From assembly GCA_938083085.1 (NCBI GenBank), contig CALLKX010000003.1, positions 1 through 64,000 on the forward strand: DNA of 64,000 bases, read 5' to 3'. Numbering within the stretch: position 1 is the stretch's first letter; each line of letters starts with the position of its first letter. Made by a program: the position numbers and the translations under genes. This DNA comes from an uncultured bacterium. Lineage in GTDB: Bacteria > Planctomycetota > UBA1135 > GCA-002686595. The notes below the pieces were generated by a model. It did not search any database. It was not told where the DNA came from and was given only the letters and a program-made list of their open reading frames with translations. Positions 36,799 to 45,201 of the stretch are shown here, in pieces.

Positions 36799-37707
36799 AT
36801 GACGGTCAACGCACACCCCGCCAGCCAGCGCGGCGTGGACCAGCTGAAGCTGCCCTGGTCGCTGCGCGCCATGCGTCTGGGCTTCCGGGTGTTGAGGGTG
36901 GTCTCGCGGAGGGCCGCGGGTCGCCTGGCGCTGCACCTCTTCGTGACGCCGCGAAGGCATTCGCCGCCTGTCCGGGAGCTTGAGGTGCTGGAGCTGGGGG
37001 AGCGCTTCACCGTCACCGATCGGGGGCGGAGCCTCGCGGCCTGGCGCTGGAGCCGGGAAGGCGGGGGGCCCGAGCGGGGGACCGCGATCCTGGTACACGG
37101 CTGGGAGGGCCGCGCCGGCCAGCTCCACGGCTTCGTGAAGCCGCTCCAGCGGGCAGGCTTCGATGTGGTCGCCTTCGATCACGTGGGGCACGGCGAGTCG
37201 GACGGGAAGCGCTGCTCCCTTCCAACGATGCGAAACACCCTGCGGGCGGTGGCGGAGCAGACGCTGGATGACCCCGCGAAGGGGCCTGCATGCATCGTGG
37301 CCCACTCCATGGGGACGTTCGCGGCGAGCTTGCTCCTCGCCGAGGGGTGGCGCGAGACGCGCGCTTGCTACCTCTCGCCGCCGGACGACCTGCTGGTCTA
37401 CTTCTCTCACTACCTCGAGCTGATCACCGGCTCCGACGAGCTCTTCGACGACCTCATCCGGCTCATGGAGGAGCGCTTCGGAGAGCGGGCGGAGGAGTTC
37501 GAGTTTCGGCGCCTCGTGGAGGTCCTGGATCAGCCGCTGCTCGTGCTGCACGCCAGCGACGATCAAGACGTGCCGATCGAGGCGGGAAGGTTCGTCGCGG
37601 CTCACTGGCCAGGGGCGCAGATGATCGAGCTCGATGGACTCGGGCACCGCCGGATTCTGCGTGATCCTGGCGCCATCAGGGCGGCTGTGTCGTTCCTCAC
37701 GGAGTGA
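36799..37707 (+). CDS. Alpha/beta-hydrolase (serine hydrolase)
   Basis: A 302-residue alpha/beta-hydrolase. LVHGWEGRAG gives the oxyanion strand, FDHVGHGESDG the typical loop, VAHSMGTFAA the Ser nucleophile, HASDDQDVP the acid and GLGHRRILRD the His. The first ~60 residues are basic and may contact the membrane. It looks like a monoacylglycerol-lipase or general esterase/lysophospholipase; substrate unknown. ATG at 36799 chosen; the frame is open upstream to 36625 through sequence that follows the tRNA and looks non-coding. Confidence 0.75.
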   Translation: MTVNAHPASQRGVDQLKLPWSLRAMRLGFRVLRVVSRRAAGRLALHLFVTPRRHSPPVRELEVLELGERFTVTDRGRSLAAWRWSREGGGPERGTAILVHGWEGRAGQLHGFVKPLQRAGFDVVAFDHVGHGESDGKRCSLPTMRNTLRAVAEQTLDDPAKGPACIVAHSMGTFAASLLLAEGWRETRACYLSPPDDLLVYFSHYLELITGSDELFDDLIRLMEERFGERAEEFEFRRLVEVLDQPLLVLHASDDQDVPIEAGRFVAAHWPGAQMIELDGLGHRRILRDPGAIRAAVSFLTE

Positions 37708-37763
37708 AGCTGGGCTAGCGCTTGCGTCGCCGTACATCGTGTCCCACGGTACTGGAGAAACCC

Positions 37764-39467
37764 ATGCACTCCATCACCAAGCTCGCCTGCCTCGTCGTAG
37801 CCTCTGTCCTTCTCCTCACGGAGAGTGGCGCGGTCCCGGCGGTGGCCCAGCCGGCGGTGGCCTTCCCGGCGGCGGTGTCTTCGGCTGCAGTGTCTTCGGC
37901 TGCGGTGTCTTCGGCTGCAGTGCCTCCAGCAGCCGTGCCGTCAAGCGCAGGACCCATGGCTGGCGCGCTGCCGGTCGTGCCGCAGTCGACCGAGCCAGAG
38001 GGCGAGGCCGAGACCGAGACCGAGCCGGACTCGGTGCTGATCATGCGGATCGACGGTCCCATCGACGCCGGGCACCAGGCGCTCTTCCGCCGGGCGGTCA
38101 TGACGGCCAAGGCGACAGGGGCGCCGCTGATTGTCGCGTTCGACACCCCCGGCGGTGAACTGGCGCGGATGCGTCAGTTCGCCGGCGCGATCGACGCGGC
38201 TGTGAACGACGGGGTCAGGGTCATCGGTTGGGTAGATGACCAGGCCCTCTCGGCGGGGACCTGGCTCGCGATCGCGTGCCAGTCCCTGTACGTGCGCGAG
38301 CGCTCCTCCATCGGCGCGGCTCAGGCCGTGCAGCTCACGCCCACGGGCATGGTGCCGGCGGGCGAGAAGATCGCCTCGGCCTATCGGGCCTGGGTGCGCG
38401 GATGGGCGAAGACCCACGGGAAGAACGAGCTGCTCGCGGAGGCGATGATCGACCCGGGGACGGAGGTGCGGCGCGTCCGGTTGGACGGCGTTGAGCAGGA
38501 CATCAGCGGCGCCCGTTGGGACGACCTGGTGGCCCAGGGCAACGCGCCTGAGCTCATTCGCACGGTGGTCCCCGAGGGCACCCTGCTGGCCCTCACCGGA
38601 GCCGAGGCCATCCAGTACGGGTTCGCGGACGCCATGGCAGAGTCCCCGGAGGCGCTGCTCTCCAAGGAGGGCCTCGCGGGAATGCCGCTCGAGCCCCTCG
38701 ACAAGACGCGCTCGGAGGATCTCCTGGCGTCGCTGCACGGCATGCGGCTGCTGCTCCTGTTCCTCGGCCTCTTCTTCGGGTACGTCGAGCTCAAGGTGCC
38801 CGGCTTCGGGATCCCTGGCGGCCTCTCGATCCTGTGCTTCATCGGCCTCTTCGTCGGCCAGTACCTGATCGGGCTCGCGGACATCCCGCACGTCGTTCTG
38901 GCCACCCTCGGGGTGGTCCTGGTGGGGACGGAGATCTTCGTGGTGCCGGGCATGATCTGGCCGGGCCTCGTCGGGGCGACTTGCCTCGTCGTGGGCCTGC
39001 TCATGAGCCAGGTGGGGCCGGACCTCTCCATGGGCGATGCCTGGGACAGGCAGCTGCTCTTCGACGCGACGTTCCAACTGGTGGCGACCGCCGCGGCCGG
39101 CGTCTTCGCCATCTGGACCCTCTCCCGGGTCCTACCCCAGACGCCGCTTCTCGGGCGGATGGTCCTCGCGGGGGCTGGTGGGGCGGCGGACGCGATGCCC
39201 GAGGCCCACGACGCCGGCCGCCAGGCGCATGCGCGCCCCGGCGCCCTCGGCACGGCCTCGACCGACCTCCGCCCCGTGGGCAAGGTCGCGCTCGACGGCG
39301 AGGAGGAGGGCATCTACCACGAGGCGCGAATCGAGGGAGGCGTGCTCGAACGGGGCGCCCGGGTGACCGTGCTGGAGGTGGCCGCGGGGCGCCTCCTGGT
39401 CGCAGCGCTCGAGGGCTCCTCTCCGGAGGCCGCCTCCGCGTCCGTCGATCATGGGGGGAACGGGTGA
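37764..39467 (+). CDS. NfeD-family membrane protein with ClpP-like serine protease domain
   Basis: A 567-residue NfeD1b-type protein. A signal peptide (about residues 1-28) leads into an Ala/Ser/Val-rich tandem repeat (residues 37-60), then an exported SppA/ClpP-like domain: SVLIMRIDGPID, FDTPGGELARM and later the SxG-like ALSAGTWLAIAC. Four or more membrane helices follow (FGIPGGLSILCFIGLF and others) and a soluble NfeD OB-fold at the end (VGKVALDGEEEGIYHEARIEGG). NfeD proteins act with flotillin-like proteins in membrane quality control. GGAG lies seven bases before the ATG, one of the few clear ribosome sites here. Its stop overlaps the next nfeD. Confidence 0.85.
   Translation: MHSITKLACLVVASVLLLTESGAVPAVAQPAVAFPAAVSSAAVSSAAVSSAAVPPAAVPSSAGPMAGALPVVPQSTEPEGEAETETEPDSVLIMRIDGPIDAGHQALFRRAVMTAKATGAPLIVAFDTPGGELARMRQFAGAIDAAVNDGVRVIGWVDDQALSAGTWLAIACQSLYVRERSSIGAAQAVQLTPTGMVPAGEKIASAYRAWVRGWAKTHGKNELLAEAMIDPGTEVRRVRLDGVEQDISGARWDDLVAQGNAPELIRTVVPEGTLLALTGAEAIQYGFADAMAESPEALLSKEGLAGMPLEPLDKTRSEDLLASLHGMRLLLLFLGLFFGYVELKVPGFGIPGGLSILCFIGLFVGQYLIGLADIPHVVLATLGVVLVGTEIFVVPGMIWPGLVGATCLVVGLLMSQVGPDLSMGDAWDRQLLFDATFQLVATAAAGVFAIWTLSRVLPQTPLLGRMVLAGAGGAADAMPEAHDAGRQAHARPGALGTASTDLRPVGKVALDGEEEGIYHEARIEGGVLERGARVTVLEVAAGRLLVAALEGSSPEAASASVDHGGNG
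37872..37946 (+). repeat. 15-bp tandem repeat in NfeD exported linker
   Basis: Three near-perfect copies of GCGGTGTCTTCGGCT and two divergent ones, in frame, encoding AVSSA pentads between the signal peptide and the protease-like domain. Confidence 0.9.
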
Positions 39468-39949
39468 CCCAGATCATCCTCCTGTTCAGCGGCGGACTGC
39501 TGCTGATCCTGGTCGAGGTCTTCGTGCCTAGCGGGGGCGTCCTGGGTCTCCTCGCCGCCCTGGCCCTGATCGCCTCCATGGCCCTCGCGTTCATGGAGGA
39601 CTTCACCCTCGGCTTCTCGCTGCTCGCGGCGACCGCCGTGCTGGTGCCGGTCATCGTCACCTACGGGCTGCGCGCCTTCCCGAAGACGCCGTTCGGCCGC
39701 AAGCTCACCGCCCGCGGCTTCAGCTTCGAGGACGGCCGGGCGGTGGACCGCCGTGACTCGGGGCTGATCTCCAAGGCTGGGGTCGTGGAGTCGGACCTGC
39801 GGCCTGCCGGGATGGCGCGCATCGACGGCCGCCGCGTCGACGTGGTCAGCCGCGGAGAGCCGATCGAGAAGGGCGCCCCGATCCTGGTGGTCGAGGTCTC
39901 CGGTAATCGGGTCGTCGTGGCCCGGGACCCAGCACATTCGAATTCATGA
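39464..39949 (+). CDS. Short NfeD-like membrane protein
   Basis: A 161-residue protein with two or three membrane helices ([39 protein letters not shown]) and a C-terminal OB-fold ([24 protein letters not shown]) characteristic of NfeD1a-type proteins. It lacks the protease domain of the longer neighbour. GTG start overlapping the upstream stop; its own stop is overlapped by the floA frame. Short NfeD plus flotillin is a common pair, thought to organise membrane microdomains. Confidence 0.85.
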   Translation: MTQIILLFSGGLLLILVEVFVPSGGVLGLLAALALIASMALAFMEDFTLGFSLLAATAVLVPVIVTYGLRAFPKTPFGRKLTARGFSFEDGRAVDRRDSGLISKAGVVESDLRPAGMARIDGRRVDVVSRGEPIEKGAPILVVEVSGNRVVVARDPAHSNS

Positions 39950-41058
39950 CGTGGGTGGGCTCAGCCCCGTCCTCGTCGACAACGTTTCTTCAGCCGCTTT
40001 CCATGCTTAATCCCCACATCGCGCTCCTCCTTGCGGACGGCGACGAGCCCAGCATCTTCGAGGTCATCGGCCTTGTCGTGCTCGGCCTCCTCCTGCTCGG
40101 CTTCCTGGTGCTGTTCCTCCGCTACGCGAAGCTTTACATCCAGTCCGTCCTCTCGGGCGCGGGCGTCGGTCTCTTCGACATGCTCGCCATGAGCCTGCGG
40201 AAGGTCGACCCGTCCGTGATCGTGGTGGGCCGGATCAATCTGGTTCAGTCACGCATCGACGGGATCTCCGGGAGCGATCTGGAGGCGCACTACCTCGCGG
40301 GGGGGAACGTCCCGCGCGTCGTCCACGCCATCATCTCGTCCAACCGAGCGGGGCTCGACCTCGACTACAAGGCGGCCACCGGGATCGACCTGGCGGGGCG
40401 CGACGTGCTCGACGCGGTCAACACCTCGGTGACGCCGAAGGTCATCGATTGCCCCGACCCCGCCAAGGGGAAGAGCGAGGTGGCGGCCGTCGCCAAGGAC
40501 GGTATCCAGGTGCTGGCCAAGGCCCGCGTGACCGTTCGAACCAACATCGCCCGCCTGGTGGGTGGCGCTGGTGAGGAGACGATCATCGCTCGTGTGGGCG
40601 AGGGCATCGTGTCCACCATCGGCTCCATGGACACGCACAAGCACGTCCTCGAGAACCCCGATGAGATCAGCAAGACGGTGCTCAACCGGGGCCTCGACGC
40701 GGGCACGGCCTTCGAGATCGTCTCCATTGATATCGCGGACGTGGACATCGGCCACAACATCGGCGCCCGCCTCCAGGCGGACCAGGCCGAGGCCGACAAG
40801 CGCGTGGCCCAGGCCCTCGCCGAGAAGCGCCGGGCCATGGCCGTGGCCGCGGAGCAGGAGTTCAAGGCCGGGGTGCAGGAGAACCGCGCCAAGGTCGTCG
40901 AGGCCGAGGCCCAGGTCCCCCTGGCCATGGCTGAGGCCCTCAAGTCCGGCAACCTCGGGGTCATGGACATGCTCCGCCTGAAGAACCTGGAGTCCGACAC
41001 GACCATGCGCCGCAGCATCGGCGGCGAGGCCGGCGGAGGCACCAACCCCACCTCCTGA
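39946..41058 (+). CDS. floA: FloA, flotillin-like membrane scaffold protein
   Basis: A 370-residue FloA (YqfA) protein. After an N-terminal membrane helix ([21 protein letters not shown]) come the SPFH-type core with [20 protein letters not shown] and [20 protein letters not shown], then a long helical part ([21 protein letters not shown]) typical of flotillins. It forms detergent-resistant membrane patches that help localise other proteins. ATG at 39946 overlaps the upstream stop; an ATG at 40003 ([15 protein letters not shown]) is also reasonable and gives a neater N-terminus. Third gene of an overlapping NfeD-NfeD-FloA unit. Confidence 0.92.
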   Translation: MTWVGSAPSSSTTFLQPLSMLNPHIALLLADGDEPSIFEVIGLVVLGLLLLGFLVLFLRYAKLYIQSVLSGAGVGLFDMLAMSLRKVDPSVIVVGRINLVQSRIDGISGSDLEAHYLAGGNVPRVVHAIISSNRAGLDLDYKAATGIDLAGRDVLDAVNTSVTPKVIDCPDPAKGKSEVAAVAKDGIQVLAKARVTVRTNIARLVGGAGEETIIARVGEGIVSTIGSMDTHKHVLENPDEISKTVLNRGLDAGTAFEIVSIDIADVDIGHNIGARLQADQAEADKRVAQALAEKRRAMAVAAEQEFKAGVQENRAKVVEAEAQVPLAMAEALKSGNLGVMDMLRLKNLESDTTMRRSIGGEAGGGTNPTS

Positions 41059-41912
41059 TGCTGGTCGACCCCCCGTTCCTCGGCGCGCTCCCCGTTCAGG
41101 GGGGCGTCGGCTTTGACGTCGACAACCTGGTCGGTCTGGCCATCGTGTTCTTCGCGGTGATCTGGCCCGTCATCCGCGGCCTGTTGAACGTCGCGAAGTC
41201 CAATCGGCAGGACTTCCAGGCGAAGTCGCGTGGCGGGCCGCAGGAGAATCAGTCCAGCGCGCTCGACCTCTTCCTGGAGGGGCTGCGTGAGGACGAGGAC
41301 GAGGACGAGGACTTCAACTCAAGCCACCGTCGGGCTGCGCGCCGAGCGCAGGCGACGGGGCGCAACGCCGAGATGAAGGCCAAGCTGGACCGCGGGGGGG
41401 CGCGCGCTGCGACGCGCGCGGAGCGCCCCGGGCCGGCGGTTGACCCCTTCGGTGAGGCCGAGGCGTCTACCATCGCGCCGAAGCCGAAGCCGGTGCCGAA
41501 GCCGAAGCCGGTGCCGGAGGCGCCGCGCGTCGGGTTGGCGGCCGTCGGGCGCGGGTCGGAGCTCAGCGGTGGGCGCCCGGATGGACTCCGCGCGCCGGAT
41601 CCTGTGGATGGCTTCCAGGTCGCGATCGATGAGACGCTCGACGATATTCCGAGTGAGAGCGCCCTCGAGGCCGGACGGTTTGAGCTGAGCGCAAGCGCGG
41701 GCCAAAGGAGACCTGAGCGGGAGCCCGACGAGGAGGGCCTTGAGGTCCTCGCTGGGGAGGGAGAGCGGGCAGCCTTCGCGCTCGACTCGAAGCGTTCTTC
41801 TCCGCTGGACCGAATCCAGAGCGGGCGGTCGCCCTGGCAGACGGCCATCCTGATGAAGGAGGTCCTCGGCCCGCCGATCTCCGTCACGCCTCACCACGAC
41901 CAGCAGCGCTGA
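41058..41912 (+). CDS. Membrane-anchored disordered protein of FloA operon
   Basis: A 284-residue protein with one N-terminal membrane helix (about residues 22-42), an acidic DEDEDED stretch, a basic region, a KPKPVP repeat linker and a short conserved-looking C-terminus, SPWQTAILMKEVLGPPIS. Most of it is probably disordered. No family recognised. The ATG shares a base with the floA stop (TGATG), so it belongs to the microdomain operon; the C-terminal block may be a docking motif for a partner. Function unknown. Confidence 0.65.
   Translation: MLVDPPFLGALPVQGGVGFDVDNLVGLAIVFFAVIWPVIRGLLNVAKSNRQDFQAKSRGGPQENQSSALDLFLEGLREDEDEDEDFNSSHRRAARRAQATGRNAEMKAKLDRGGARAATRAERPGPAVDPFGEAEASTIAPKPKPVPKPKPVPEAPRVGLAAVGRGSELSGGRPDGLRAPDPVDGFQVAIDETLDDIPSESALEAGRFELSASAGQRRPEREPDEEGLEVLAGEGERAAFALDSKRSSPLDRIQSGRSPWQTAILMKEVLGPPISVTPHHDQQR
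41478..41513 (+). repeat. Two exact 18-bp units (PKPKPV)
   Basis: Two adjacent identical copies of CCGAAGCCGAAGCCGGTG, in frame, encoding a PKPKPV linker. Confidence 0.9.
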
Positions 41913-41921
41913 ATCCAGACC

Positions 41922-42416
41922 ATGGCACGACGCCCCGCCTACTGGCTCATGAAGTCCGAGCCCGACGTGTTCTCCTACGCGCAGTTGGAGGCCGCTCCGA
42001 AGCAGACGACGCTCTGGGATGGCGTCCGCAACTATCAGGCGCGGAACATGATGCGAGACGAGATGAAGGTGGGGGATCTGATCCTCTACTACCACTCCAA
42101 CACCAAGCCGCCGGGCATCGCCGGGGTCGCGAGGGTCGTGGGAGAGGGGTATCCGGACCCCACGCAGTTCGACCCGAACGACTCGCACTTTGACCCCAAG
42201 AGCCAGGAGGACAACCCCCGCTGGTTCGTCGTGGACATCCAGGCCGTGACGCCCCTGAAGGAGTACGTCTCCCTCGACGACATCAGGGCCAACGGCAAGC
42301 TGGCCGACATGGCCGTGGTGCAGCGGGGTCAGCGCCTCTCGGTGCAGCCCGTGGGGAGCGCGCACTTCCGCGAGGTGCTCCGCATGGGCGGACTCAAGGG
42401 CGCGGACCTGTCCTGA
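41922..42416 (+). CDS. EVE-domain protein
   Basis: A 164-residue single-domain protein. YWLMKSEPDVFSY at the N-terminus, TTLWDGVRNYQARNMMR and KVGDLILYYHSN are the classic EVE signature, as in human thymocyte nuclear protein 1 and E. coli-type homologues. EVE domains have a PUA-like pocket that is thought to bind modified bases; in bacteria the target is uncertain. Starts ten bases after the stop of the previous gene, so it may share the floA transcript, although no functional link is obvious. Confidence 0.9.
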   Translation: MARRPAYWLMKSEPDVFSYAQLEAAPKQTTLWDGVRNYQARNMMRDEMKVGDLILYYHSNTKPPGIAGVARVVGEGYPDPTQFDPNDSHFDPKSQEDNPRWFVVDIQAVTPLKEYVSLDDIRANGKLADMAVVQRGQRLSVQPVGSAHFREVLRMGGLKGADLS

Positions 42417-42704
42417 GAGGCCAGGAAAGGGGGTCGAACGCCCGGCTGCCGGGATTAGGTAGTGGTGGCCCTAAGTGTCTGTCGTTGAGCTGATTGCGCT
42501 CAATGTGCGTGATCGTCACCCCCCGCTGGCGTGCTCCTGAGGGCGCTTCTCCCTTGATCCTGGGCTCCTTCTGTGTCTCCCTGTGGAGGTCGGGAACGGC
42601 CCCAGGTGGCCCGCTCCCAAGGTTCCAGCGCTTCACCTGGACTTCCCCTCCTGCTCCCGGGCATCCCTGCACGGAAGCCTTTCCCCCAAGCCCCAAATTC
42701 AACG

Positions 42705-42893
42705 ATGAGCCAGAACTACGATCAGATGCTGGAGGCCATTTCGGCCTGCCGCGAGGACGTCGAGAAGGCCGAGGCCGGCAACAAGGCCGCCACCTCCCGC
42801 GTCCGCAAGTCGATGCAGGACATCAAGGCCCTCGCTCAGGAGCTCCGCAAGGAGATGCTTGAGCTCCGTGACTCGGGCGGCGCCCAGGGCTGA
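42705..42893 (+). CDS. Hc1-type histone H1-like small protein
   Basis: A 62-residue protein: an N-terminal helix (MSQNYDQMLEAISACREDVE), then AGNKAATSRVRKSMQDIKAL and AQELRKEMLELR. This matches the short bacterial relatives of chlamydial histone-like Hc1, which lack its Lys-rich tail; the basic RVRKxMQDIK helix is the conserved part. Such proteins are presumed to bind nucleic acid, but function in planctomycetes is not established to my knowledge. The 288-base upstream region is free of genes, and a strong terminator follows, so it is a monocistronic unit, possibly highly expressed. Confidence 0.82.
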   Translation: MSQNYDQMLEAISACREDVEKAEAGNKAATSRVRKSMQDIKALAQELRKEMLELRDSGGAQG

Positions 42894-42918
42894 TCCTCAG
42901 CCTCAGGACCTCTGCAGG

Positions 42919-42960
42919 GAGCGCCCTCCGGTCGACGGAGCGGCGCTCTCTGTGTGTTTG
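42919..42960 (+). terminator. Rho-independent terminator of the Hc1-like gene
   Basis: A long hairpin: GAGCGCC pairs with GGCGCTC and CTCCG-type bases inside pair with CGGAG, loop near 42931-42935, ending at 42948. A T-rich run (TCTGTGTGTTTG) follows. The stem is 26 bases after the Hc1 stop codon. Confidence 0.8.
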
Positions 42961-43186
42961 TGGGGAATGCTGCGCGGTCTCCGCGACTCCTCTAGCTGGA
43001 CGCTGCCCACGCCGGGATGCATGGCGGCATAGATTGGCGCCGCTCTGATGCCGTCAGGCGGTCCCGCCCTGCACTGTCGGCCCCGGGGCGCCCTGCCGAA
43101 CTGTCGGCGGAGGGGAGGCTGCCAAACGGGTTGCTCGGGCAGCCCGTGCTGGCTCTGACTGGCCCGCAGAGCTTCACCGGGGAGAC

Positions 43187-44422
43187 TCAGGACCCGTCAC
43201 GCGGCCCCGAGGCCCGCCGGCCCTGTGACGCCTCGGGGACTCGGAAGGACTCGCCCTCGCGCTCCAGGGTCCATCGCGCGCTGACGTCTTGGTCGAGGTC
43301 GAGGGGCCGGAAGAGGTGGGGGAAGCGGGCGCCCCCCCTCGACGTCTCGAATCGCACGGCGCCGGCGAGGCTGTCCCGGTCCAACTCCAGCAACGCCACC
43401 CTCTGGACGCCGTCGAAGTGGGCCTGGAGGGTGCCCGCGAGCTGGTCGGAGAAGGAGAGGTGAATGAAGCCCTCGCTGTCCAGCGAGGGGACCGGCAGGT
43501 GCCCCTCGGTCGCGAGACTCTCCGCGTCCGCGTTCGGGACGAGGTGGAAGAGCCGTCGTTCCCCGAGCGGCTCGTACACCTCGAGGCGCGTGCCGGGTGC
43601 CACGAGGCCCGTATGCGCCGCGCGCTCGGCGAGGGTCTCAATGGCGCGGCGGCCCTGCGCTCCGAGGTCACGGGTCCAGTCGTTCACGTAGAGGTCCACG
43701 TGGCTCCACAGGACCTCGTCGGAGAACTCTTGTGCGTACTGCCGCATCGAGTGCAGCGCGGCTTCAGGGTTCGCGCGGGCGAGCGCCAGGGAGCGCCGCA
43801 GGGCGTCCTGGACGGCCTCGACGGTGTCCTGGGGGAGCGAGCGCCGCGCGAAGATCCCGCCCAGGGGTAGCGGAGCGCCGGTGTCCGATTCCCAGCGAGC
43901 CCCCAGGTCCTCGACGAGGCCGAGGCCGGACTCCGCGTAGGTGAAGCGGCCCTCGTGGATGCAGACGCCGAGGTCGGCTCGGCCCTGCTCGAGCGCGGGC
44001 ATGACCTCGCTGAAGATGACGTGCTCGGCTGCCGCGGCCTCGGGGAAGAAGAGCCGGTAGAGGAGCGCGGCCGTGGTGTGCTCTCCGGGGCAGAGGACGC
44101 GGCTAGACGGGGTCGGAGTGGGCGGCTCGAGGCCCGCTCGGGCCAGCAGGAGGGGGCCGTTGCCGAACCCCAGGGCAGAGCCTGTGGGGAGGGCCAGGAG
44201 CTCGTCGGCCATGCGCAGCGCGAGGTGGTAGCTGGCCTTCGCGACGTCAAAGGCCGGAGCGGGTCCTGGATCCAGGAGCCGTTGGTTGAGCTCCTGGACG
44301 TCCAGCAGCTCGATCTCGAGGCGGTGCCCCTCCACCTCGACCTCGCCGCTCAGCAGGCCGTGGAAGAGGAAGGTGTCGTTCGGGCAGGTGGAGATCCCGA
44401 GGCGCAGCACAGGGGCGCTCAC
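43187..44422 (-). CDS. mqnD: MqnD (1,4-dihydroxy-6-naphthoate synthase) fused to DUF952
   Basis: A 411-residue protein. Residues 1 to about 285 are MqnD of the futalosine menaquinone pathway: LGISTCPNDTFLFHGLL, FDVAKASYHLAL, GFGNGPLLL, and GRADLGVCIHEGRFTY with the catalytic His. It makes 1,4-dihydroxy-6-naphthoate from cyclic de-hypoxanthine futalosine. From about residue 290 a second domain begins: RLFHLVP, then PSLDSEGFIHLSFSDQL and VRFETSRGGARFPHLFRPL, which matches DUF952. MqnD normally ends near residue 280, so this is a fusion; the added domain's role is unknown. The GTG start overlaps the mqnB stop by four bases. Confidence 0.85.
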   Translation of the reverse strand: MSAPVLRLGISTCPNDTFLFHGLLSGEVEVEGHRLEIELLDVQELNQRLLDPGPAPAFDVAKASYHLALRMADELLALPTGSALGFGNGPLLLARAGLEPPTPTPSSRVLCPGEHTTAALLYRLFFPEAAAAEHVIFSEVMPALEQGRADLGVCIHEGRFTYAESGLGLVEDLGARWESDTGAPLPLGGIFARRSLPQDTVEAVQDALRRSLALARANPEAALHSMRQYAQEFSDEVLWSHVDLYVNDWTRDLGAQGRRAIETLAERAAHTGLVAPGTRLEVYEPLGERRLFHLVPNADAESLATEGHLPVPSLDSEGFIHLSFSDQLAGTLQAHFDGVQRVALLELDRDSLAGAVRFETSRGGARFPHLFRPLDLDQDVSARWTLEREGESFRVPEASQGRRASGPRDGS

Positions 44423-45093
44423 GGCCTCCCTCCGGCGATCACCGCCCTGGCGCAGTTCGCCGCCGCCTCGAGGGCCGGCTCGACCCGCCAGCGGCCCTTG
44501 TCCCGGTCGCCGGCCACGTTGGAGATACCCCGCACCGCATGCAGAGGGACGCCAGCCATGCGGGCGGCGAGCGCCGCGCCGAAGGTCTCCATGTCCTCGG
44601 CGGCCGCCCCGTCGAAGCGCTCGCGGCGGAGCGCGGCCTCGGCCCTGCTCCCGGACGCCGCGCACACGGAGAGCAGCTTGGGGCCCTCGGCGGGCAGCGC
44701 GAGCTGCTCGTGGACCTCGCCCTCCGCGTCCTGCCACTGCGGGAACCCCAGGGCCGAGGGGAGCAGGAGCGCGGCGCCTGGCTCGGCCCCAGCGCCAGGC
44801 CCGGCCCCAACCCCGTCCAGCGCGACGGCGCCGAACTCAGCCGCCTCGCCCACGGGAGGCCCGCCCTCGAGGCCCCCGGCGATTCCCAGGAGGATGAGCC
44901 GCTCAGGGCCTCTTTGGGCGATGAGGGCCGAGGTGCGGGCAGCGGCGGCCACGGGGCCGAACCCGATGACCTCCACGGCGGAGGCCGCTTCGCCGGCGAA
45001 CAGGTCCGGGGCCACTCGCTCGAGGATCGATCGCTCGAACTCCGTGGGGACACATAGGAGGGTCCCTCCGGCGCCTGAAGGTTGACTGGGCAT
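44419..45093 (-). CDS. mqnB: MqnB, futalosine hydrolase
   Basis: A 224-residue nucleoside phosphorylase-fold hydrolase. EVIGFGPVAAAA, LILLGIAGG and AAAEDMETFGAAL (the purine/ribose-binding Glu region) are typical, and HAVRGISN with Asp close by holds the catalytic base. It cleaves futalosine to dehypoxanthine futalosine and hypoxanthine. A low-complexity insert (GVGAGPGAGAEPGAA) lies in the middle. Neighbouring mqnD confirms the pathway; mqnA and mqnC are not in the window. ATG at 45093 preferred over the longer open frame. It diverges from the CARDB lipoprotein gene, about 110 bases apart. Confidence 0.87.
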   Translation of the reverse strand: MPSQPSGAGGTLLCVPTEFERSILERVAPDLFAGEAASAVEVIGFGPVAAAARTSALIAQRGPERLILLGIAGGLEGGPPVGEAAEFGAVALDGVGAGPGAGAEPGAALLLPSALGFPQWQDAEGEVHEQLALPAEGPKLLSVCAASGSRAEAALRRERFDGAAAEDMETFGAALAARMAGVPLHAVRGISNVAGDRDKGRWRVEPALEAAANCARAVIAGGRP

Positions 45094-45201
45094 GGCAAGA
45101 ACCTGCGTCGGGAGCGGCCCGGGCTCCACCCTGGAGGCGCCGAATCCGGGGTCCTGGGAATATTGGCCCCGCTCGGGGGGGGCTGGACGGATGTTCGCCC
45201 G

